Shown here: piece after piece, positions 1 to 8,860 of the stretch
How positions within the stretch are numbered: the first letter of the stretch is position 1
Layout: each line of letters opens with the position of its first letter
NCBI RefSeq assembly: GCF_000472445.1
Contig: NZ_AXAJ01000011.1
Location: forward strand, 1-64,000
Origin: Burkholderia sp. WSM2230
Lineage (GTDB): Bacteria > Pseudomonadota > Gammaproteobacteria > Burkholderiales > Burkholderiaceae
Length of the DNA: 64,000 nucleotides
Direction: 5' to 3'
The notes under the pieces: model-generated
The model's database searches: none
What the model was told of the DNA's origin: nothing
Seen by the model: only the letters and a program-made list of their open reading frames with translations
Position numbers and translations under genes: made by a program

Positions 1-1617
1 GCGGTTTTCGCGCTCGAGATGCATGCTGACACGGTGCCGCAATCGGTCGTGGTGGCGGACTACAACCCGGATCAGGCCTGGGAGCGCTACAAGGCCGAGG
101 CGAACATCGCCCGCAAGGACCCGACTACCTACGGCCAGCCGTACGTCTACGGCACGCATCATCTCGACCAGGACGGCGCCAAGTGGGAAGCGCAACTGCG
201 TCACGAGGCCGAGATCGCCTGGCAGGTGGTCTATGAGGGTGAGAGCAACGTGCTCGACCCGCGGCCGGCGCGCGCGCTGCGCATGGACGCGTCGTTCGGT
301 CCAGTCATGCGGCTTGTCGTGCAGGGGAGCGTCAATAGCGGCGCGAGCGGCGACCTGAGCCTGCAGCGCTTCATGGAGCGCCTCACCACATTGCGCCTGA
401 AGCTTCAACAGATCAGCGACAGCCCGGACTCCGACGCCCAGGCAAGACAAATCGCGCAGTCGCTGTTTCAGGGCAAGGGCTCGGAGTTGGCCGACACTCA
501 GACTTATGCGCAACTGATTGCCGCGAGCCTCGGTGCGCAATGGGCCGGCATGGGCGATGCGCTCTTCGTGCGGCCGGTTGCGCAGGCGATGCAGACGGTA
601 CTGCTGCCCGCCCAGGCGAGTCTGAACGACGCATGGCGTCAGACGATCGTCGCCACATGGAACCGGTCGTTCGCGGGGCGCTATCCATTCGCCAACACAG
701 CTAACGACGCGTCGCTGGCCGAGCTTGCACGGTTCCTGCGGCCGCAGGGCGGCCTGATCGGTGCGTTTCTCGGATCGCAGCTCGCGGGCGTCCTCGAACT
801 GCAAGGCGACCAGTGGGTGCCTGCCTCCACAGGCAGCGCGACATTCGATCCGGATTTCCTCAAGGCGTTGAACACGCTGCAGCGCATTGCGGGGCATCTG
901 CTCGCCTTGGGCGAGCCGCAATACCGCTTCGATCTCAAGCCCGTGCCGACGGCCGGCGTGACTGACATACTGTTGACGTTGGATGGCCAGACCCTGCACT
1001 ACTACAACCAGATTGAGGCGTGGCAGGCGTTAAGCTGGCCGTCCAACAGCCCGCAGGGTCTTGGCACCCGCCTTCAGTGGCAGACGGAGAAGGCCGGCAC
1101 CAACAGCAGCTTCGAGTTCGGTGGCCGTTGGGGGCTTGTGCGGATGCTCGAGCGGGCACGAGTGCAGCCCATGGACAGTGCCACGTTCCTGCTGACCTGG
1201 CAGGCCGCTGCGGATGCATCGAAAGTCCCGCAGGCAGCGAAGCCTGGCTCAGCGTCCACCGCAGCGGCGGGGAGCGCGGATGACGAGGACGATTACAGCG
1301 CCGGCACAATGCCGCTCGGCGGCGCGCGGCGCCTCGACAGTCTCACGTCGCAGGGGCCGCTTACGCCTGCATCGCAGGAACTGACCTACCCGCTCAGCTT
1401 CATGATGCGCACAGAGGTAGGCAAGGGGCCACTGGAACTGCTTGCGCTGCGCAATGTCGTGCTGCCTGCGCGGATCTTCGCGAGCAAGGGCGGTATTGGC
1501 GCAGCGGGCGCAAAAAAGGTCGCGCAGGCCGAGGGTCCGCCGCCGTTGCCGCAAGCCATGCGCGACGCCGCAAGGCACGCGGCAGCACCGCTGCCTCAAG
1601 GTTCGCTGCCGCTATGA
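1..1617 (+). CDS. tssM: TssM (IcmF family) C-terminal part, type VI secretion inner-membrane protein
   Basis: The frame is open from the first base, so the gene starts upstream and only about 538 C-terminal residues are present. The segment matches the periplasmic C-terminal half of IcmF/TssM: helical sequence followed by the beta-rich end containing FEFGGRWGLVRML and a closing LRNVVLPARIF. TssM spans the inner membrane and links TssL to the TssJ lipoprotein in the T6SS membrane complex. An acidic and Gly/Ala-rich insert (about residues 410-435 of the visible part) and a low-complexity tail after the conserved end are additions to the usual domain. The stop overlaps a following ATG (ATGA), and tssA, tssF, tssG and tssJ follow on the same strand. 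The family call is firm. Confidence 0.9.
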   Translation, partial: AVFALEMHADTVPQSVVVADYNPDQAWERYKAEANIARKDPTTYGQPYVYGTHHLDQDGAKWEAQLRHEAEIAWQVVYEGESNVLDPRPARALRMDASFGPVMRLVVQGSVNSGASGDLSLQRFMERLTTLRLKLQQISDSPDSDAQARQIAQSLFQGKGSELADTQTYAQLIAASLGAQWAGMGDALFVRPVAQAMQTVLLPAQASLNDAWRQTIVATWNRSFAGRYPFANTANDASLAELARFLRPQGGLIGAFLGSQLAGVLELQGDQWVPASTGSATFDPDFLKALNTLQRIAGHLLALGEPQYRFDLKPVPTAGVTDILLTLDGQTLHYYNQIEAWQALSWPSNSPQGLGTRLQWQTEKAGTNSSFEFGGRWGLVRMLERARVQPMDSATFLLTWQAAADASKVPQAAKPGSASTAAAGSADDEDDYSAGTMPLGGARRLDSLTSQGPLTPASQELTYPLSFMMRTEVGKGPLELLALRNVVLPARIFASKGGIGAAGAKKVAQAEGPPPLPQAMRDAARHAAAPLPQGSLPL

Positions 1618-1892
1618 ACCGTACCGGGCGTACCGTGGAATCCTATCTGCCGGCGCGTCGCGAACTTCACCGGCGCGCGCGGCGAATTCTTGCCGCCGCG
1701 ACGGATGCGACCCATGGGGCAAACGTGCGCAACACTTCGTTGCCGGAGCATGTCTATCACCGCTATCCCACAACCGTCGTCTGCCTGTCTGAAGCAGGCA
1801 GCCGGCAGTTTTTGCTGCGCAAGCTCATCTTCATTGCGCCATCGCTCTTTCGCTTAGACCGGCGCGCCGGTCCGCGCGCAGCCCCTCTTTGA
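1614..1892 (+). CDS. possible 92-residue ORF filling the tssM-tssA gap
   Basis: An ATG overlaps the tssM stop (ATGA), and the frame stays open across the whole gap, ending where a TTG in the next frame could start tssA. This end-to-end overlap is what a translationally coupled gene would show. Against it, the predicted protein is Arg-rich and matches no T6SS family I recognise, its third-position GC looks lower than that of the flanking genes, and it has no signal peptide or clear motif. It may be only non-coding spacer. Confidence 0.2.
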   Translation: MNRTGRTVESYLPARRELHRRARRILAAATDATHGANVRNTSLPEHVYHRYPTTVVCLSEAGSRQFLLRKLIFIAPSLFRLDRRAGPRAAPL

Positions 1893-1897
1893 CGCCT

Positions 1898-3481
1898 ATG
1901 CTAACGAACCTTCTGAGCGCGCTATTCGGCGCGCGCACGCCGTCCGATCTTGCCCGTTCGACACAAGGTCGATGGGATGACTGGCTGCGTCCCATCAGCG
2001 ATAGCGCGTCCACCGGGGCCGACCCCGGTTACGACGACGACTTCCTCGCGATCAAGGAAGAGGTCGCGAAACTTTCCGACATCGACGACACGCTGATCGT
2101 CGAAACAGCCGAGCGCCTGCTTAAGCACAGCGCTAAGGATGTGCGTCTCGCGGTCTATTACGTCTATGGACGTATGCGTCGTGATGGCGCTGAAGGCGTC
2201 GCGTGCGGATTCGAACTGCTTTCGGCACTCGTCGACCGTTTTGGCGAAGAGCTACTGCCGGCCCGCATGGGAACCCGCAAGGCTGCGCTGGAATGGCTCG
2301 CGGGCAGCACGTTCGCGGACCGGCTCGAACGCGTGCAGGGTCTGTCGGAGACGCTGCTCGAACGCACGCTCTCGGCGCTGGCATTGATTGTCGAGCGCAC
2401 CGCGCAATGGCCCGAAGCCGCACGTCCAGATCTGGATCCGCTCTTTCGCCGCTTCGAAAGCCGCGTGGAAACGCCGCAGCCTGCGCCAGGCGTCAGCAAC
2501 GACACGCCCTCCGGCGCAACGCCGTCGGCGATGCTGGCGGCCGCCACGGAAGTCTCCTCGACCCGCGAACTGCTCGACCGCGCGCGTCAGATGGCGCAGT
2601 TTCTGCGGGACCAGCCACACGGATATCTGGCGGCTTACCGGCTGATGCGCTGCGTGCGCTGGGACACGCTCACGGAGGTGCCGCCGCACGAGGCCAATGG
2701 CAAAACGCGGCTCGTCGCGCCGCGCGCCGAATTGCGCTCGCATCTAAAACGCCTGCTGCTGCAGAAGCAATGGCCGGAACTGCTGGATCGGGTCGAAGCG
2801 GCGTTTGCCGAAGGCGCCAATCACTTCTGGCTGGATCTGCAGTACTACGCGTTCAGCGCGCAGGAGCAGGCTGGTGGCGAATACGCGCAGGTCCGCGATC
2901 TGGCGGCGACTGACTGTGCGTTGATGCTCGAACGCCTGCCGGGGCTCGATCAACTTGCGTTTTCCGATGGTTCGCCGTTCGCCGACGACGCGACGCTCGA
3001 ATGGATCGCGCGCTACGCCACGGTGCGGGACGTCGAGCGTGGCGAGGCGGTTGCGCCGGTGAGCAAGTCGTCGGCTCAGACCGACTGGGCGGAGACCGAA
3101 GCGCAGGCTTCTGACCTTGCCGCCCAGCAGGGACTCGACGCGGCGTTTGCCTGGCTGCAATGCTTGCCCGCGCAGCGCGGAGAACACGGCGAACGCGAGC
3201 GCTTTCTGCGCCAACTGGTAATGGCGCGCGTGGCCGAGCGCGCCGATCGTGCGGACACCGCGCTGCATCTGTTGTCCACGCTCGAGCGCAGCGCGCAGCG
3301 TTTCGAGCTCGCCGCGTGGGAGCCGTCCCTCGCGTTTGAAGCCAAGCATCACCTGGTGCGTCTGCTGAAAGTGCGGATCAATCGCAAGGACGCGGACAAG
3401 CCCGCGTTGAGCGCGCGGATCGAGCTGTTGACGGACGAGCTGACCGCTATCGATCCGGCGCGAGCGGTCACGCTGGCTTAA
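1898..3481 (+). CDS. tssA: TssA, type VI secretion sheath/baseplate assembly protein (ImpA/VasJ type)
   Basis: The N-terminal third is an ImpA-related domain (residues about 20-130, including GADPGYDDDFL and DVRLAVYYVYGRM). The C-terminal half resembles the VasJ-type TssA extension. TssA proteins act at the baseplate and during polymerisation of the T6SS tail tube and sheath in the cytoplasm. The start is uncertain: I chose the ATG at 1898, while an in-frame TTG at 1889 overlaps the end of the small upstream ORF. Neither has a convincing ribosome binding site. At 527 residues the length is normal for the long TssA class. tssF begins 36 bases downstream. Confidence 0.85.
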   Translation: MLTNLLSALFGARTPSDLARSTQGRWDDWLRPISDSASTGADPGYDDDFLAIKEEVAKLSDIDDTLIVETAERLLKHSAKDVRLAVYYVYGRMRRDGAEGVACGFELLSALVDRFGEELLPARMGTRKAALEWLAGSTFADRLERVQGLSETLLERTLSALALIVERTAQWPEAARPDLDPLFRRFESRVETPQPAPGVSNDTPSGATPSAMLAAATEVSSTRELLDRARQMAQFLRDQPHGYLAAYRLMRCVRWDTLTEVPPHEANGKTRLVAPRAELRSHLKRLLLQKQWPELLDRVEAAFAEGANHFWLDLQYYAFSAQEQAGGEYAQVRDLAATDCALMLERLPGLDQLAFSDGSPFADDATLEWIARYATVRDVERGEAVAPVSKSSAQTDWAETEAQASDLAAQQGLDAAFAWLQCLPAQRGEHGERERFLRQLVMARVAERADRADTALHLLSTLERSAQRFELAAWEPSLAFEAKHHLVRLLKVRINRKDADKPALSARIELLTDELTAIDPARAVTLA

Positions 3482-3517
3482 GCCCATACGAGGATACTGA
3501 CATGCGAGATTGCGCCA

Positions 3518-5341
3518 ATGAACAGCGCCACTAAAGACAATGAAGTCCTCCGCTACTACGAAGCGGAAATGCGCTATCTGCGCGAAGCGGGCAAGGAGTT
3601 CGCGCGGGCATTTCCTGACCGGGCGAGGATGCTGAACATCGACCGCGTTGGAGATCGCGACCCGCACGTAGAACGGCTGTTCGAAGGCTTTGCGTTCCTG
3701 ATGGGGCGTCTGCGCCACAAGCTTGATGACGAACTACCGGAGCTGACCGAGGGGCTTGTCAGCATGCTGTGGCCGCATTATCTGCGCATGATTCCGTCGC
3801 TATCGATTCTCGAACTTTGCCCGGCCCATGGCGCACTGCAGAAACATGAAACGCTCGCGGCCGGACTCGAAGTGACGTCGGATCCGATCACGGCAGGAGC
3901 ATCGTCGGGTGCTGCGGACGAGGGTGTCGAGTGCATCTACCGGACCACCCAGGAAGTGGACCTGTATCCGCTGCATTTGTCCGACGCCCGCGCCTACGCG
4001 CGCGAAGACGGCCGATCCGTACTGCGTTTGCGGCTCGAAGTGCAACCGCAGGCGCGGCGCGAGCAGCTGGAAGTACCGCGGCTGCGCCTGTTCCTCAACG
4101 CCGACCGGCCGGTGGCCCTTGCCCTTTATGCGGCGCTGATTGCAGAGCCGGTGGCGATCAATGTGCGCGTGCCCGGCTATCCCGCCGATCGTGCCGGCAT
4201 GCCGCAGCCGATGCCGGGGCTGCGCATCGAACCGGCCGGCTTTGCCGCGAACGAACGCCTGTGGCCGAAGGCAGATAACGCGTTCGGCGGCTACCAGTTG
4301 CTGCTCGAGTACTTCACGTTCCCCGAAAAGTTCATGTTCGTGGATCTGCTCGGCCTCGACATGCAGGCAATCGCGCAGGACGCGCCGTATTTCGACGTGG
4401 AAGTCGTGCTGCACAAGCCCTATCCCGACGACATGCGTTTCTCGGCTGAGAACGTGCGGCTCTTCTGCACGCCGATCATCAATCTGTTTCAGCTCGAAGC
4501 CGACCCGGTGGTCGCCACCCAGTTCGAAACCGAATACCGCGTTCACGCAATCGCGCATTACGGCGAGCACGTCGATGTCTATTCCGTGGATAGCGTCCAG
4601 GGCCTCGAGGCGGGATCTGGCCGGCGCTTCGAATACGCGCCGTTCGCCGCATTCCGTCATCGCGGTGGCATGCTGCGCCACGAAATGCCCGAACGCTATT
4701 TCCACACGCGTGTGCGGCGTGGGCCATCGGGGCGCTTCGACACGTGGGTCGTGCTCGGCGGCCATGCGTGGGAGCATCAGGAGGCGCTGGAGGATGAAAC
4801 GCTGTCGCTGTCTGTGACCGGCACCAACGGTATGCTCCCGCGCAAAGGCTTGCGCGAAGCGGGTATTACGAGAATGCGCAGCGGGTTCACGAACATCGGC
4901 TCTGTGCGCAATCTCACCGCGCCCACGCTACCGGTCTATCCGCCAACCGGCGACCGTTTCCAGTGGCGCGTGCTGTCGCATCTCGCGCCGAATTACCTGT
5001 CGCTGCTCAATGCGGAAATCCTGCGCGGTTCGCTCTCCCTGTACGACTGGACCGAGGGCGAACTGAACAAACGCCGCATCGACGCGATTACGGACGTCAA
5101 ACACCGGCTGTTGCAGAACCTCGTGCAAGGCGGGCTGCAGCGTGGCGTGGAGATCGAGGTGACGCTCGACAGCAATCAGTTCGCGGGCGATGGCGATATC
5201 GAACTATTCGGCGGAATGTTGAATCGTTTCCTCGGACTGTACGCAACGCTGAACCTCTTCACGCGGCTGGTGGTCATCTCGCAGCCCACCGGCCACCGCA
5301 TGGATTGGCCCGATACAAAGGGCGAAGGAGCACCGTTTTGA
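3518..5341 (+). CDS. tssF: TssF, type VI secretion baseplate subunit
   Basis: This 607-residue protein opens with the typical TssF N-terminus (LRYYEAEMRYLREAG, then FARAFPDRARML) and carries the conserved RLRHKLDDELPELTEGL block near residue 70. TssF pairs with TssG in the wedge of the T6SS baseplate, in the cytoplasm under the membrane complex. The length is normal for the family. Its stop codon overlaps the TTG start of tssG, so the two are probably translated in fixed proportion. Confidence 0.93.
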   Translation: MNSATKDNEVLRYYEAEMRYLREAGKEFARAFPDRARMLNIDRVGDRDPHVERLFEGFAFLMGRLRHKLDDELPELTEGLVSMLWPHYLRMIPSLSILELCPAHGALQKHETLAAGLEVTSDPITAGASSGAADEGVECIYRTTQEVDLYPLHLSDARAYAREDGRSVLRLRLEVQPQARREQLEVPRLRLFLNADRPVALALYAALIAEPVAINVRVPGYPADRAGMPQPMPGLRIEPAGFAANERLWPKADNAFGGYQLLLEYFTFPEKFMFVDLLGLDMQAIAQDAPYFDVEVVLHKPYPDDMRFSAENVRLFCTPIINLFQLEADPVVATQFETEYRVHAIAHYGEHVDVYSVDSVQGLEAGSGRRFEYAPFAAFRHRGGMLRHEMPERYFHTRVRRGPSGRFDTWVVLGGHAWEHQEALEDETLSLSVTGTNGMLPRKGLREAGITRMRSGFTNIGSVRNLTAPTLPVYPPTGDRFQWRVLSHLAPNYLSLLNAEILRGSLSLYDWTEGELNKRRIDAITDVKHRLLQNLVQGGLQRGVEIEVTLDSNQFAGDGDIELFGGMLNRFLGLYATLNLFTRLVVISQPTGHRMDWPDTKGEGAPF

Positions 5342-6408
5342 ACGCGCCGGGCAGGGAGTTCCAGCCATACGCCGACAGGACGTTGCTGCCAGTCCTGCTC
5401 GATCAGGCACCGCGGATGAACTTCTTCCGCTTCTGCGAGCTGATCGAACTGGCCGCGCCGGACAAGCCGCCACTCGGTACGACCGATTCGCCGTCCGCCG
5501 AACCGGTGCGCTTCCGCTCGCGGATGCGGCTAGGGTTCCCGAACCGCGAGATCGATGCGGTCGAATACGATCTGGACGATCCGTCGGCGCCGCCTACGGT
5601 ACGCACGACCTTTCTCGGGCTGTACGGAGTCGATGCGCGCATGCCCTCCTACTTCGTCGACGAGGTTGCGCAGAACCGCGACGGCGCCGAACCCATGTCG
5701 GCGTTTCTCGACCTGTTCCATCACCGGGTGGTTGCGCAGTACTACCGCGTCCGGCGCAAGTATCGCTATCCGGCGGGATTCAGACGTGACGGCACGGATG
5801 AGATCTCGCGGTACCTCCTTAGCTTCGCCGGGCTCGGCTTCGGCGCTCCGGAGATCGCTGAGGCGGTCGGCCCACGCAAGCTGCTGTCTATGCTGGGTCT
5901 GGCGAACCAGAAAACACGCACTGCGGAAGGGCTGGCGGGCGTGCTACAGCACGCGGTGCCGGATGCGCGCGTGACGGTGGAGGAGTTCCATCCGGTATGG
6001 ATTCGCGCAGACGATTACGTGCCGGGCGCATTGGGCGAAGGCTGTCTGTTGGGCCGCGGCTTTTATGACAGGGCCAATACTGTGCGCGTCGCCATTACTC
6101 CCCGATCGCGTGAAACGGTACTCGGCTTGATGCCGGGGCGTAGCCGCCATCGCGAACTGATGGCGCTGTTGCGCTTCTACCTGGGTTACGAGGCACGGGC
6201 GCATCTGGAAATGCACGTGAGCCCGGAACTGATGCCGGGCCAGCAGCTAAATTCGGATCAGGTCAGTCTCGGCTATACCACCCAGCTGCCGTGGTCGAAA
6301 GCGGGCGATCGTGCGGTCGAAATTACCCGCGTCCAGCTCGGCCAATGGACCGGCGGCAGCCAACAGCACCGCACCCACGGCCGCACTCCCTCGCGTCCCG
6401 CCCACTAA
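5338..6408 (+). CDS. tssG: TssG, type VI secretion baseplate subunit (TTG start)
   Basis: The frame gives a 356-residue TssG, with the conserved early block MNFFRFCELIEL and later FLDLFHHRVVAQYYR and FYLGYEARAHL. I set the start at the TTG at 5338 because it overlaps the tssF stop (TTGA) and a GAAGGAG ribosome binding site sits seven bases upstream. The open frame extends further upstream inside tssF but that part is a shadow. TssG is the partner of TssF in the baseplate wedge. The last 25 residues are basic, Gln/His/Pro-rich and unconserved in appearance. Confidence 0.9.
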   Translation: MNAPGREFQPYADRTLLPVLLDQAPRMNFFRFCELIELAAPDKPPLGTTDSPSAEPVRFRSRMRLGFPNREIDAVEYDLDDPSAPPTVRTTFLGLYGVDARMPSYFVDEVAQNRDGAEPMSAFLDLFHHRVVAQYYRVRRKYRYPAGFRRDGTDEISRYLLSFAGLGFGAPEIAEAVGPRKLLSMLGLANQKTRTAEGLAGVLQHAVPDARVTVEEFHPVWIRADDYVPGALGEGCLLGRGFYDRANTVRVAITPRSRETVLGLMPGRSRHRELMALLRFYLGYEARAHLEMHVSPELMPGQQLNSDQVSLGYTTQLPWSKAGDRAVEITRVQLGQWTGGSQQHRTHGRTPSRPAH

Positions 6409-6448
6409 CAGGCACTCAAAGTACATGCAACAAAGAAAGGACCAAACG

Positions 6449-7060
6449 ATGATGCGGCAACTTCGAACCGGTGCAATCGTTCTAGCCATACTTGCCCTCG
6501 CCGGTTGCGGGGTAGGGCAGACGGTGAAAGACAGCACGGTGGACGCAGCGAAATGGGCGTTCACGACGCAGGTGAAAACGATGAACGTCGACCTCGTGAG
6601 CCGCTCGTCATTGAACGCAAATGGCGATGGACAATCGTTGTCGACGGTGGTGCGGATCTATCAGTTGAAAACGCCACAGACGTTCCAGCAACTCGATTAC
6701 CAGCAGTTGCAAACGAGCGACCTCGACGCACTGAAAGCCGATCTGCTGGCGACGAAAGACGTGGTACTGCGCCCGGACGCGAGCGCGAGCATCAGCGAGC
6801 CGATGAACGGCGACGCGCAGTATGTCGGCGTCGTTGCCTTCTTCCGCAACGCCGGCAGCGACGCGACCTGGAAGCTCGTCATCCCGAAGAAGCAGTGGAA
6901 AAAGACAGACCCGGTGAAAATCGAGGCGCGCGACAATACGCTGAATCTGGTCGGCACCACCGATGACACGATCCGGCGCAACGCGCCGCAGCAGAGCCTA
7001 CCGAATCCGCCCAAGCCGAAGCCCCCCGCTGTGAACGACCACGCAACGCAGGCAGGATAG
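6449..7060 (+). CDS. tssJ: TssJ, type VI secretion outer-membrane lipoprotein
   Basis: This 203-residue protein begins with a lipoprotein signal peptide ending in the lipobox LALAGC (lipidated Cys at about residue 20), followed by a TssJ/VasD-type beta-sandwich with VVRIYQLKTPQTFQQ and YVGVVAFFRN. TssJ sits on the inner face of the outer membrane and binds the periplasmic end of TssM. The ATG at 6449 has AAAGG eight bases upstream; ATGs at 6425 and 6452 are alternatives. The Pro-rich tail is poorly conserved. It is the last gene of the visible T6SS operon, 40 bases after tssG. Confidence 0.88.
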   Translation: MMRQLRTGAIVLAILALAGCGVGQTVKDSTVDAAKWAFTTQVKTMNVDLVSRSSLNANGDGQSLSTVVRIYQLKTPQTFQQLDYQQLQTSDLDALKADLLATKDVVLRPDASASISEPMNGDAQYVGVVAFFRNAGSDATWKLVIPKKQWKKTDPVKIEARDNTLNLVGTTDDTIRRNAPQQSLPNPPKPKPPAVNDHATQAG

Positions 7061-7252
7061 TTTTTTCACGCGAACAATACGCGCGGTGCGGCGTGCAGGA
7101 GCCGACCAGGTAGGTGAAGGCGCGTGCGCTGTGCGCGGCAGACAAGCTTGCGCAGCCCAGTCGCCGGCGCGCATCAAGCACGCCGCGCTCTCAATCCCGC
7201 CGAAGGCATCAGAAAGTGCCGCCCGCCAATCCCGCCGGGCGCGCACCCACTC

Positions 7253-8464
7253 TCAAAGTGCCGCGGGCATCTTCCCGACCTTGGCATCGCGAAGATAAAG
7301 AAAAGACGACAGCCCAACAGCCGCCGCGGCAGCAATAGCCGCGAACAGAAACACCGAGCCATATCCGAACTCGCCGGCAATATATCCGGCCAACGGCCCG
7401 GTAATGCCCAGCGACAAATCGAGAAACACAGAGTAAGCCGACAAAGCCGCGCCCCGGCTGGCCGGCGGCACGAGCCCCACCGCCTCCACGCCCAGCGCCG
7501 GAAACACCAACGCAAACCCGAACCCCGTCAATGCCGCGCCCGCCAGCGCGATATGCGGTTCGGGCGCGAGCCATAGCATCAGCAAACCAACGCATTCGAA
7601 CGAAAACGAAGCAATCGCGACCCGGAACCCGCCGTAGGTCTTGATCGTGTTGGCAAACAGCAGCCGCGCGCCGATGAACAGCGTGCCGAACACGGTCAGC
7701 GACAACGCCGCGTTCGGCCACTGCTTCGCCGCATAGAACAGCGTGATGAACGTCGCGATCGATCCAAAACCGGCGGAGCCGAGCGCGAGACCTATGCCGT
7801 GCGGCAGCACGCGCGTGAATACGCTCCGGTATGACATCCGCTCGCCGTGCACGAGAGGCACCGGCGCAATCGACCGCGCGAGGTAGAAGCCGAGCGCCGC
7901 CAGCAGGATCACCAGAATGCCGAGCGCCGCAAAGCCGACTGACCGCTCGATCGCCACGCCGAGCGGCGCGCCGACCGCGAGCGCGCCATACGTGGCGATG
8001 CCGTTCCACGAGATCACCCGCGCGTTGTTGCTCGTGCCCACGCGGCCGATCCCCCACAGAATCGCGCCCGTGCCGCACAGGCTTTCGCCGAATCCGAGTA
8101 TGAGCCGGCTGCACACCAGCAGTGCGAGGCTCGCCGCGGGCCAGCGTCCGCACAAGACCGCCAGCAGCAACAGCACGCCGCTCGCGCCGCAGCCGAGCAA
8201 GCCGATCGATACCGTGCGCTTGGGCCCGAGCGTATCCGCGGAACGGCCGGCGAGCGGCCGCGAGGCCAGCGTCGCCAAGTATTGCACGCTGATCGCCGCG
8301 CCGGCAAGCACCGCGCTGTAGCCGAGGTCTCCGTGGACGTAGCCCGGCAGCACCGCAAGCGGAATGCCGATCGTCAGGTAGCAAAGAAACGTGAAAAAGA
8401 CGACCGGAATGATCTGCATGGTCGTCGCAAATTCGCTGCGAGGTGGCGCTGAGTCGGTGGACAT
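7253..8464 (-). CDS. MFS transporter, YhhS/YfcJ-like
   Basis: A 403-residue protein with twelve predicted hydrophobic segments and the MFS motif-A region after the second helix (RPLAGRSADTLGPKRT). The sequence style fits the YhhS/YfcJ group of drug:proton antiporter-like exporters, whose substrates are mostly unknown; I cannot assign one. It faces away from the xdh operon, sharing a 396-base divergent control region, and converges with tssJ. A 444-residue ORF in another frame over the same bases is a shadow. Confidence 0.85.
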   Translation of the reverse strand: MSTDSAPPRSEFATTMQIIPVVFFTFLCYLTIGIPLAVLPGYVHGDLGYSAVLAGAAISVQYLATLASRPLAGRSADTLGPKRTVSIGLLGCGASGVLLLLAVLCGRWPAASLALLVCSRLILGFGESLCGTGAILWGIGRVGTSNNARVISWNGIATYGALAVGAPLGVAIERSVGFAALGILVILLAALGFYLARSIAPVPLVHGERMSYRSVFTRVLPHGIGLALGSAGFGSIATFITLFYAAKQWPNAALSLTVFGTLFIGARLLFANTIKTYGGFRVAIASFSFECVGLLMLWLAPEPHIALAGAALTGFGFALVFPALGVEAVGLVPPASRGAALSAYSVFLDLSLGITGPLAGYIAGEFGYGSVFLFAAIAAAAAVGLSSFLYLRDAKVGKMPAAL

Positions 8465-8860
8465 GGGGAAAACGAGACTTGAAAACGGCGGGAAGGCATG
8501 ATTTTCCCATGGAACCGATTCCCTTGCAGCGTTCGCTTAACAATCATCGGACGAAAGCGGGAGGCAAACGCTGCGGAAGTGAGGCTTCGGCTGCGAAATA
8601 CGGACCCGTTGGCTTTGGAAACCCGCTCCGACACAGCGACGAGACCGTCCGGAACGCGCGCACGACGAACAAAACGCCTCAAACCAGCCACACCAACATA
8701 AGCCAACGCCGCGCCAAACCTATCTCGATATCGCTTTGCGAATATATCCCGCATGCGGTTCGGCCTATGGGTTCCATTTATTGACGGTGATAGTTTTCGA
8801 ACCATCCCCGCGGTACTGGCAGCCGCACCCGAAATTCCGAGAACATCGAGAGCCTGAGAC
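8465..8860. other. 396-base divergent intergenic region between MFS gene and xdhA
   Basis: No gene is supported here. The region must hold the promoters for the MFS transporter (minus) and for xdhA (plus). The last 150 bases are more AT-rich than the flanks, including TATCGATATCG-like and AATATATCC stretches. I could not identify a convincing operator or sigma-70 hexamer pair. Confidence 0.5.

Noticed and set aside
7209..8543. 444-codon frame overlapping the MFS transporter on the same strand
   Set aside because: Arg/Ala-rich shadow frame; the transporter frame has proper membrane helices and motif A.
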